NCBI GenBank assembly: GCA_030149585.1
Contig: JASFBJ010000135.1
Location: forward strand, 1-9,531
DNA length: 9,531 bases
Direction: 5' to 3'
Source of the DNA: Desulfobacterales bacterium
Lineage (GTDB): Bacteria > Desulfobacterota > Desulfobacteria > Desulfobacterales > JASFBJ01
Position 1 is the first letter of the stretch, and every line of letters begins with the position of its first letter. The notes under the pieces were generated by a model. It was not told the origin of the DNA, did no database searches, and saw nothing but the letters and a program-made list of their open reading frames with translations. Position numbers and translations under genes: made by a program. Of this stretch, positions 1 through 6,647 are shown piece by piece.

Positions 1-1006
1 TCCCGGGATTGGTTATTTCCATCCTGTCAGAAAAAATTTCAATCATGGGACCTGTACCTCTGATTGTAAAATCCTGATGAATAAAAGCATTCGCCACAAG
101 TTCGCGAATAGCTATTTCAGGATACATTCTTACATTTTTCCGGAACGCCTGATCGATAAATTCATTTTCCGGCAAAAGAGTTTTAATAAAAGAGATAACA
201 TTTTCAAATCCTGACCCATAACCCTTAATCTCTAATTGTTCCCTAACAGTTTCAATGCGGTTTTTTCCCTTGTAAACAATCACACGGGCAGCTTTTCGAT
301 TGATTCTGTCAAACAGATTTATATCCTTTGCAAACATGATCCCGCCAAGATTGGTGATATCATACATACCACCATCTCTTGAAATAATCATTTTTTCTGA
401 TATTAATCTTGCCAAAATTCCTTCCCGGTTGTCTGGCAGAGATTGATCGGTCAGATCAAAATAGGCTGGATAATCCAGCAGCTTCAGGACTTCGTCTGAA
501 GTTGCATTTTGTTTTGCCACTTGCAATTCAAATGGGATGCGCTCAAACAAATTCCATAGCTGCCTTTCTTTTTCAGGAAATTCCTTTAATGTTTTTTTGT
601 AGCTTCCAATTCTGACATACTCAATCCCCTTAAAGCTTACCGGACGATGGCTCGCGCATGGAATTTCAAAGATCACAATCGGTTTTTCATTATATGTAAA
701 TTCATAAATTTTAAAATCAATTCGAGGTAAAAGAAGCATTGCAAGCCAACTTTCAATTTCCTGGTTTCCTTTTTTAGCTTGACGAGGTTTAAATGTAGTG
801 CCGGATATAATATGCGATGCATCCTCTATGCCCCAAACAATATATCCAAAATGCTTCTGATTGATCGCAGCCGAATTTGACAACGCAGATAAGTATTCGC
901 CAATAGATTGAGGATCTGCAAAATTACATTTAAACTCCAACCATTCCGTTTCGTGTGGGATGGCGATAAATTCACGGACAAGACTTCTTAGATATTGTAT
1001 ATTCAT
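1..1006 (-). CDS. AlbA_2 (Schlafen-like) / GHKL ATPase-type putative regulator, C-terminus cut by window edge
   Basis: The frame is open from an ATG at 1006 to the left edge, giving 335 residues without a stop. Residues about 16-135 match the AlbA_2 (Schlafen AlbA_2-like) fold: EWLEFK at 21-26, ALSNSAA at 41-47, a glycine-containing IVWGIED strand at 56-62 and the RIGS motif at 132-135. Residues about 295-335 carry the signature of the HATPase_c_4 region that follows AlbA_2 in COG2865-type proteins: RELVANAFIHQDF at 301-313, then FSDRMEITNPG at 325-335. Members usually end in a winged helix, which would lie outside the window. They are annotated as putative transcriptional regulators or helicase-related proteins, and some occur in defence loci; the true role is unknown. 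A strong GGGGGAGG ribosome site ends 8 nt before the ATG. A possible small gene ends 2 nt upstream, suggesting coupled translation. Confidence 0.87.
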   Translation of the reverse strand, partial: MNIQYLRSLVREFIAIPHETEWLEFKCNFADPQSIGEYLSALSNSAAINQKHFGYIVWGIEDASHIISGTTFKPRQAKKGNQEIESWLAMLLLPRIDFKIYEFTYNEKPIVIFEIPCASHRPVSFKGIEYVRIGSYKKTLKEFPEKERQLWNLFERIPFELQVAKQNATSDEVLKLLDYPAYFDLTDQSLPDNREGILARLISEKMIISRDGGMYDITNLGGIMFAKDINLFDRINRKAARVIVYKGKNRIETVREQLEIKGYGSGFENVISFIKTLLPENEFIDQAFRKNVRMYPEIAIRELVANAFIHQDFTIRGTGPMIEIFSDRMEITNPG

Positions 1007-1008
1007 GT

Positions 1009-1122
1009 TTACAGCCTCCCCCCATGGTCGTTTTCTACTGCTCCGGCAAGACGCAGAGCTGTGTCTGCGTCTTTTTCTAAAGGGAGCATTAGCAATTTGT
1101 TTAAAAAGCAGTTAATTATCAT
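1009..1122 (-). CDS. Possible 37-aa small protein, translationally coupled to the AlbA_2 gene
   Basis: An ATG at 1122 opens a 37-codon frame ending in TAA at 1009-1011. It is preceded by GGAGG (1129-1133 on the minus strand) with 6 nt spacing, a good ribosome site. The stop lies 2 nt before the ATG of the AlbA_2 gene, and that gene's own GGGGGAGG site lies inside the last codons, a layout typical of coupled genes. The peptide starts MIINCFLNKLLMLPLE and turns hydrophilic, ending in AVENDHGGRL. I recognise no family and see no convincing signal peptide. An in-frame stop upstream with no other good start supports this ATG. The ribosome site falls inside the IS200-like left-end remnant, so the frame could have gained it by insertion. 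It could equally be a chance ORF in the 5' leader. Its codons overlap a perfect hairpin at 1050-1071. Confidence 0.4.
   Translation of the reverse strand: MIINCFLNKLLMLPLEKDADTALRLAGAVENDHGGRL
1050..1076 (+). terminator. Terminator-like perfect hairpin followed by T5
   Basis: GACGCAGA (1050-1057) and TCTGCGTC (1064-1071) form a perfect 8-bp stem with a 6-nt loop, followed directly by TTTTT on the plus strand. The shape fits an intrinsic terminator for plus-strand transcription, but no plus-strand gene ends here. It would block transcription entering the IS200 remnant from the left. On the minus strand the same hairpin lies within the leader of the AlbA_2 gene without a T-tract after it, so there it could act only as an RNA structure. 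Confidence 0.5.
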
Positions 1123-1123
1123 G

Positions 1124-1163
1124 GTAAACCTCCTGCTTTGACGGGGAGACTCCCAAAGTTTAC
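1124..1163. repeat. Nested inverted repeat upstream of the transposase start
   Basis: The outer arms GTAAAC/GTTTAC are perfect and 28 nt apart. Inside them CTTTG (1136-1140) faces CAAAG (1154-1158), and GGAG (1145-1148) faces CTCC (1150-1153). The structure contains the GGAGG ribosome site of the minus-strand small ORF and ends 4 nt before the AAGGAG site of the plus-strand transposase remnant. In IS200-type elements such hairpins are recognised by the transposase and can also limit its expression. Confidence 0.5.
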
Positions 1164-1273
1164 AAAAAAGGAGACTTTTGATGAATGTTTATAGAAAATT
1201 AACTCATACGGCTTGGGAATGCAAGTATCGTTTTGTATGGATTCAAAAATATCGGAAGGAAGTATTATATGGT
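1124..1273 (+). mobile_element. IS200/IS605-family left-end remnant
   Basis: The element is recognised by the start of a Y1 transposase reading frame (from 1181) preceded by structured DNA like that at IS200-type left ends. GTAAAC (1124-1129) and GTTTAC (1158-1163) are a perfect inverted pair enclosing two alternative helices: an imperfect one around CTCCTGC/GACGGGG (about 1131-1146) and CTTTG/CAAAG (1136-1140 with 1154-1158). IS200-family elements have subterminal hairpins rather than terminal inverted repeats, which agrees. Homology stops near 1273, and no right end is visible before the kinase gene. The left boundary is inferred from the repeat and is uncertain by about 10 nt. Confidence 0.6.
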
Positions 1274-1375
1274 GCAAAAAGCGCCCCATTTCCTATGCTC
1301 ATGCCTCGGATAAATTTATTTTTTAGCCGGAAAATTTACCAAGGAGAAAACAGGGGAAAAACAAGGTCAGGCTAA
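1181..1375 (+). pseudogene. tnpA: Truncated IS200/IS605 TnpA (Y1 transposase) fragment
   Basis: The ATG at 1181 follows AAGGAG (1168-1173) by 7 nt. The first 31 residues are typical of the Y1 transposase N-terminus: HTAWECKYRFVWIQKYRKEV at residues 9-28, then LYG. After about residue 31 (position 1273) the family pattern stops; the next 33 codons, to TAA at 1373-1375, do not resemble TnpA. Intact proteins have about 130-155 residues and need a His-rich HUH pair and a catalytic Tyr downstream, all missing here, so the fragment cannot transpose. The joined tail contains TTAGCC (1323-1328) and GGCTAA (1370-1375), a 6-bp inverted pair overlapping a GGTCAGGCT motif (1365-1373). That motif reminds me of REP-like debris, but this is only an impression. 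Confidence 0.8.
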
Positions 1376-1389
1376 TTATTATTTTTCAT

Positions 1390-1415
1390 AAAAAAACAGG
1401 CATTCTTCATGATGC
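1390..1415 (-). terminator. Weak candidate terminator of the three-gene signalling operon
   Basis: Directly after the kinase stop codon (1416-1418) the minus strand reads GCAT, an 8-nt loop, ATGC (1400-1415), three more bases and then T7 (1390-1396). The T-tract is convincing but the stem has only 4 bp, so termination may be inefficient or depend on a larger fold. Position at the operon end supports the call. Confidence 0.4.
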
Positions 1416-4400
1416 TCAAAAATCGTTTACACTTTTAATGGTTCTTGTTCTTTTTTTAGGTATTATAAAGAAAAATTTGCTGCCAAATCCAATTTCAGAT
1501 TCCAGCCATATCCGGCCGCCCCAGTTATGAATTATTTTTTGGACAAGGGCCAGACCAATACCAGTGCTGTCTGTCTCATCCTTGGGCTCTAAGGTCTGGA
1601 ATATTTTAAATATTTTTTTCTGATATTTTTTATCTATCCCCGGCCCGTTATCTGCAACGCAAAATTGCCAGGATTCATCTTTTTCAATATAATCAACAGA
1701 TATTTCTCCTTTTTGCTTGTCCATATATTTTACGGCATTATCAAAAAGATTTTGAAATACCTGGAAAAGCAAAGTCTCCTCACACATAATAACCGGCAGG
1801 CGCTGAATAATTTTAAAGCTGATGGATTTCGGCATGGCGATCAGCTCAGCCACTTCATTAACCAATTTATTAAGATCTACTTTTTTACGGAATTCATTAA
1901 TTCGTCCAATGCGGGAATATTGTAGAATTCCTTCAATCATATCATGCATTCGACTGGCTCTGTTTTGCAGTAAATCAAGCATCTGCTGTCCTTCTTTTGC
2001 TATCTGGTCATGAAAATCCTCAGCCAGCCAGCCGGCCAGTTGATTGATACCTCGCAAGGGGGCCTTAAGATCATGGGAAATAATATATGCGAAATCTTTT
2101 AGCTCTTTATTTACCTTATCAAGCTCAATGGTGCGCTTTTTAACCCGTTGCTCCAGGTTAATATTCATTTGATTTATGGTTTCGTGGGCATGTTTCATAT
2201 CCTGTAATAAAACGGCATTTTCTATGGCAATTGCTGCCTGGGCGGTCAAGAGGCCGGCAAGTTCTACCTGGTTGTCTGAAAAAACTGATTTTATTAAGCT
2301 GTTTTCAAGATAAAGTATTCCTACTATTTTTTTTTGTTTTAAAAGCGGCAGGCAGAGCACTGAAGATAATTTTTCCCTTTGAACAACTTTATCCAGGATA
2401 AAATTACCCTTTGTACAGGCATCTTCTAAAATCAGCATTTTTTTTGTATTATAAACATAACGGGCAATTTTCATGCTTAATTTATTTGTGGAAAAGCCTG
2501 GGCCGCCCTTAATTTTAACCAGAACGGATTTTTTTTTAACACCATAGGCATATGGTGTTAAGGTTTTTTTTTCAGCAATCAATAAAAACCCTGTTACTGC
2601 TCCCAGCCTGGCCATAACAGTTTTGATAATTATTTTGATCAGCCGGTTAAAATCAAGTTCAGAGGTAATGGCCTTTGTGGCTTTGCCCAGATAATCAAGA
2701 TCCAGTGTTTTAGGAACCAGCAGATCGTTTTGAGTATCTGTTTCGGCTTTTATTTGATCTAAATTGAACGCGGCTATAATGCGTTTTTCCATGATTCCGG
2801 CATTGCAGGAGTTATACAGACAGGCAGCTTTATTAAGATGATAGATGGCATAATCATTATAGCGTTTTATAAGCATCTCTCCCAAGCACTCATTTAAATA
2901 TCCTTCAAGAAAGATATAACCCTGATCGTGGGCTGAATCAATACCATCAAGACAATACCGCCTTGTTTCACTGAAATCTTTAAAAATCCCGGCATATTCC
3001 ATCTCCATTAAAAAAAGATAGGGTTTTAAAAAGGGCCCGAAATTCGCCCAGACTTTAACTCTTTTCATGCAGTGGTCTGTGAGTTGCAAAAACTTTTTAT
3101 CTTTTAAAGCTGTTGCAGAACCATCAGTGCATTTCAAAGCGCTTAGATAAGTAAAAACATGCCAGAGTCTGTTCAAAAGAGTTCCAGTTAGCCCTGTCAA
3201 GCAGGGCTTGGCATTTTTAAAAAGATCCCCGGCTTTTTTATATTGCCCCAGAAAATAGAGTGCCATACCCTTTAAAATATAATAGCAGCCGATTGAGGCT
3301 ATATGTTTATCCATTTCCCAGGTTTTTATAAGTCTTTTAATCTTATTTTCTTCCAAAGGTTTTCTGTTTATGCTCATCTCATCAGACCAGCCGTAGAGAA
3401 CACTTTTACCAAGACCTGTAGAAAGGGAAAGATTATACTTTTTAGAAAATTCAACACATTCATTGGCCGTATCTATAACTCTGTTAAAATTTTCCCCCTG
3501 AACTATCATAGGCCACAAACAGGCAGCATAAGTAAATCCTGTGTGTTGCAAATCCCCGCAGTTTTTACCTCGGTGAATATTTTTCCAGCTTTGTTCAATA
3601 ATAAACCTGGTATTTTCCCGGTTGTGCAGATGGAGCCAGATAGCAGCGTTAATTCCGCGGGTTGCGCCAAAAGTATCAGGATGTTTTTCCACTATTTTAA
3701 GGGACAAATCCTCATACTTGAAAGCCATCTCAAACTGGCCCTGCTGCCGCAGATAAAGGCTGATTATCATCGTGGGATAAATAAGCGATTCATCCACCCC
3801 GCCTTTTAAACAGGTTTCTATACATTGCATTGCCGTTAGGTAAAGCTGGGGCACCATGCCTGTCAGGTAATAGTCAGGAGTCAGATCACTGTAGACAGAT
3901 GTCTCGACCAGTAATGCCCTGTTTGTGGCAGGCTCCATCTCAAGAATTTTTTGCCATACATCATTATCCCTGCCATTAATTTTTTTAAACAGCCTCTTTG
4001 TTTTTTTCATTGCAAGTTTATCATCATGCAAAATCTCTTTGTTAAAATAAGCAAGGGCTTTATTTCCCATCCTGATGGCATCTTTAGTATTTCCTAAAGA
4101 AGAGAGGGAGCTGGTTTGGCTTGCCAAACATTCCGCTTTGTCCAGATTTGTTTTTGCCTTTGCCAGTAAAATATCTATTATTTTTTCTGATTCTTTTTGT
4201 CTCCCTGTTGACATGGCAGCTCTTGCATATTTTTTATGCAAAGAGAATAAAAAAGCATAATCATCTTTCCAAATTTTATGTGGATAAAGATATGTGCTCT
4301 CTTTGAAAAAATGATAAGCATTTTCTATTGCCTGGGCTTTCATGGCAGATAGACCTGCATAATAATTAAAACGGCTCTCTATAATATTTTGTTCAAAATT

Positions 4401-6605
4401 TTTAACATCATTTTTAACATTTGGGCGGCCCATTGCAAGATGATCGACAATTGCGAATAGATTATCCAATGATTCGGGATCTGTTCCAACAGGGATTGCC
4501 TTAATCATTGATTTTGCTATTTTTGCATGTATTTTGCGCTTTTTTTCTGCGCTTAGCAGGCTGTCGGCCGCTGCCTGAACCTGATCATGGAAGAACTCAA
4601 GCCTTGTTTTTTCGTGCCTTAAGATATTCAGGGCAAAGGCTTTTTTAAGAAGATCATATAAGACATTTATTTGTATTTCAGCAGTCCGTGCAAGATCTTC
4701 GGCCTTGAAATTGGCACCCAGGCAGGCTGCAATTTTAAGAAGTTCAATACATTTTTCAGGCAGCCCTGAAATTTTTTCTTTAAATAAATCCTGTGCTGAT
4801 TTTGGGATATCGCAATGCGAAATCTGATCATTATCCCATGACCATACGCCTTTTTCAGTTAAATCCAGATGATGCCGGTCGTGCATCCAGCGCAGGCTTT
4901 CATTTACAAATAATGGATTTCCTTCCGAGACTTTATGGATCACGCCTGCCAGATCAAAAGTTCTTTCAGGATAAGTATTTAAAATATAAGCCGTCATTTC
5001 ATTAACATTTTTACGGTTAAGAGCTTCAAGATGAATTTGCAGAATCGGCTGTTTTTCTATTTTTTTAAATAATTGAACCAGAGGATGGTTTTCGTCAACT
5101 TCATTATGGCGATAAGCCCCTATCAAGAAGAGATAAGGGCACTCATTTTGATTATTAAATATTATTTCAAAAAGATCAAAGGTGGCGCTGTCGCACCATT
5201 GCAGATCATCTATAAAAATGGTTAATGGATGGTTTTTATCAGCAAGGCAGGCAATGAAACGCCTTGCTAAAATATTAAAACGATTGCGGGCCTCAACAGG
5301 CGGCAATGAGGCTACCTTTGGCTGTTTGCCTGTTATAAGCTCAACTTCAGGTATTAGATCTATAATAAGCTGTCCGTTTTCACCTGCGGCATCTAAAATT
5401 CTATTTTTCCAGTAGGCGATCCTCTTGCTATCCTCTGTCAAAATAGATTGCATCAGATGTTTTAAAGCCTGAATAAGGGTGGCGTAGGGAATATATTTTT
5501 GATATTGGTCAAATTTTCCAAAAGTATAATAACCGCGTTTTGCGATAATAGGGAGCTCCAGTTCCTGAACCAGACGGGTTTTACCAATACCTGAAAAACC
5601 GGAAATAATTGCGGCCCTGAATTTTCCTTCACAAACCAGCTGGTACTCTTTTAAAAGCTGCTCTTTTTGTCGGCTTCGGCCTACCATGATTGAAGGGATG
5701 GTGATTCGGTTGCTAAAGTCCTGAGTTCCCGGATCAAAGGGTATAATGCTATCAGACATCTGCAAAGCTGTTAAAATCCGCTTTAAATCATATTGCAGTC
5801 CCTTTGCTGTCTGGTAACGTTTTTCAGGCAGTTTTTGCAAAAGTTTTAAAATAATTTTATCAAGCTGGGCATGTATAATTTGATTTATTTTTGGATTTAT
5901 ATTGGGCAAAGGTTGAGGGATCTCTGCCAGATGGGAGTGAATAATTTCCAAAGGGTCATTATTAATAAAAGGTGGTTGGCCGGCAAAAAGTTCATATAAA
6001 ACTATTCCCAGGGAATAAAGATCTGTTGTGTAATCAACTGTGGGCTGGATTCTGCCTGTTTGTTCCGGAGATATATAGGGCAGGGCATGTTTGCAAAAAT
6101 AATCATTAAAGATAAAGTGGCTGAGCTGATTTATATCAAGAATATGCACGTCATCAATTAACCTTAATTCAAGCGTTTTGGGATTTATCAGTATATTGGC
6201 CGGCTTGATGGATTTATGGATATGACCTGCCAGATGATTTTTTGCAAGCAGCTCTGTCAGGGAAATTGCAATATCAAGAAATGTAGGCAAATAAAAATTA
6301 GTAATGGATTGGCGCCACTGCCCAAGATTGTATTTTGAAAAAAAATCCTGAATCAGAAATATTTCATTTTCTTTGGTATGCTGTAAAGAAGGTATTATTA
6401 TGTGGTGTAAATTATGGTGAGTGATCTGCTGGATCTGCTGATTTAAAGATTCATACAGCCCTTTAAAGCAAAAGCGGGATTTAATGAGCTTAAGTACTTT
6501 GGGACTTGCATCAGGTTTGTCGGGTTTTACCTTATATATCCGGGCATAAATGCTTTCGCCAAGTTTTTCAAGAATATTAAAACCCGAGATGCTTTGAGGT
6601 TGCAT
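1416..6605 (-). CDS. HstK-type multidomain protein: Ser/Thr pseudokinase - AAA ATPase - helical repeats - GAF - histidine kinase
   Basis: A 1729-residue cytoplasmic signalling protein with no membrane segment seen. Residues 8-280 have a Ser/Thr kinase fold (LPYISPEQTGR near 175-185, DLYSLGIVLYELFAGQPPF at 195-213), but the HRD Asp is Ser132 (HKSIKPAN, 130-137) and DFG is Asp-Asp-Val (151-153). The canonical Lys is probably K39. Residues 306-500 form an AAA_16/PknK-like ATPase: Walker A GFSGIGKT (336-343), Walker B IFIDDLQW (463-470). A long helical, TPR-like region follows (about 600-1290), then GAF (about 1310-1465), a coiled coil (about 1466-1500) and the transmitter: H-box FAYIISHDLKAPLR with phospho-acceptor H1511, N-box NLFDNA (1619-1624), G1 DNGPG (1652-1656), G2 TGIGL (1681-1685). 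The family resembles Anabaena HstK. It is last in the operon, with AGGGG 7 nt before the ATG. No receiver or output domain is present, so phosphate presumably goes to another protein. Confidence 0.93.
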   Translation of the reverse strand: MQPQSISGFNILEKLGESIYARIYKVKPDKPDASPKVLKLIKSRFCFKGLYESLNQQIQQITHHNLHHIIIPSLQHTKENEIFLIQDFFSKYNLGQWRQSITNFYLPTFLDIAISLTELLAKNHLAGHIHKSIKPANILINPKTLELRLIDDVHILDINQLSHFIFNDYFCKHALPYISPEQTGRIQPTVDYTTDLYSLGIVLYELFAGQPPFINNDPLEIIHSHLAEIPQPLPNINPKINQIIHAQLDKIILKLLQKLPEKRYQTAKGLQYDLKRILTALQMSDSIIPFDPGTQDFSNRITIPSIMVGRSRQKEQLLKEYQLVCEGKFRAAIISGFSGIGKTRLVQELELPIIAKRGYYTFGKFDQYQKYIPYATLIQALKHLMQSILTEDSKRIAYWKNRILDAAGENGQLIIDLIPEVELITGKQPKVASLPPVEARNRFNILARRFIACLADKNHPLTIFIDDLQWCDSATFDLFEIIFNNQNECPYLFLIGAYRHNEVDENHPLVQLFKKIEKQPILQIHLEALNRKNVNEMTAYILNTYPERTFDLAGVIHKVSEGNPLFVNESLRWMHDRHHLDLTEKGVWSWDNDQISHCDIPKSAQDLFKEKISGLPEKCIELLKIAACLGANFKAEDLARTAEIQINVLYDLLKKAFALNILRHEKTRLEFFHDQVQAAADSLLSAEKKRKIHAKIAKSMIKAIPVGTDPESLDNLFAIVDHLAMGRPNVKNDVKNFEQNIIESRFNYYAGLSAMKAQAIENAYHFFKESTYLYPHKIWKDDYAFLFSLHKKYARAAMSTGRQKESEKIIDILLAKAKTNLDKAECLASQTSSLSSLGNTKDAIRMGNKALAYFNKEILHDDKLAMKKTKRLFKKINGRDNDVWQKILEMEPATNRALLVETSVYSDLTPDYYLTGMVPQLYLTAMQCIETCLKGGVDESLIYPTMIISLYLRQQGQFEMAFKYEDLSLKIVEKHPDTFGATRGINAAIWLHLHNRENTRFIIEQSWKNIHRGKNCGDLQHTGFTYAACLWPMIVQGENFNRVIDTANECVEFSKKYNLSLSTGLGKSVLYGWSDEMSINRKPLEENKIKRLIKTWEMDKHIASIGCYYILKGMALYFLGQYKKAGDLFKNAKPCLTGLTGTLLNRLWHVFTYLSALKCTDGSATALKDKKFLQLTDHCMKRVKVWANFGPFLKPYLFLMEMEYAGIFKDFSETRRYCLDGIDSAHDQGYIFLEGYLNECLGEMLIKRYNDYAIYHLNKAACLYNSCNAGIMEKRIIAAFNLDQIKAETDTQNDLLVPKTLDLDYLGKATKAITSELDFNRLIKIIIKTVMARLGAVTGFLLIAEKKTLTPYAYGVKKKSVLVKIKGGPGFSTNKLSMKIARYVYNTKKMLILEDACTKGNFILDKVVQREKLSSVLCLPLLKQKKIVGILYLENSLIKSVFSDNQVELAGLLTAQAAIAIENAVLLQDMKHAHETINQMNINLEQRVKKRTIELDKVNKELKDFAYIISHDLKAPLRGINQLAGWLAEDFHDQIAKEGQQMLDLLQNRASRMHDMIEGILQYSRIGRINEFRKKVDLNKLVNEVAELIAMPKSISFKIIQRLPVIMCEETLLFQVFQNLFDNAVKYMDKQKGEISVDYIEKDESWQFCVADNGPGIDKKYQKKIFKIFQTLEPKDETDSTGIGLALVQKIIHNWGGRIWLESEIGFGSKFFFIIPKKRTRTIKSVNDF

Positions 6606-6612
6606 GAGTTTT

Positions 6613-6647
6613 CCCCTGATTTTGAACAGGTCATTTTTTTTAAGGGG
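6613..6647 (-). promoter_or_regulatory. Possible RBS-masking helix coupling the last two operon genes
   Basis: The only recognisable ribosome site of the 1729-aa kinase gene is AGGGG (6613-6617, minus strand). It is perfectly complementary to CCCCT (6643-6647), which lies in the last codons of the upstream hybrid kinase just before its TAA. The 5-bp GC-rich helix would enclose a 25-nt loop. Ribosomes finishing the upstream gene would disrupt it, giving translational coupling. The complementarity is seen; the regulation is inferred, and a 5-bp helix can arise by chance. Confidence 0.4.

Noticed and set aside
409..615. 68-aa plus-strand open frame
   Set aside because: It lies antisense within the AlbA_2 gene, whose minus-strand frame has clear family motifs.
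3303..3809. 168-aa plus-strand open frame
   Set aside because: It is antisense to the helical region of the 1729-aa kinase, has no ribosome site or recognisable motif, and is expected by chance opposite AT-rich coding sequence.
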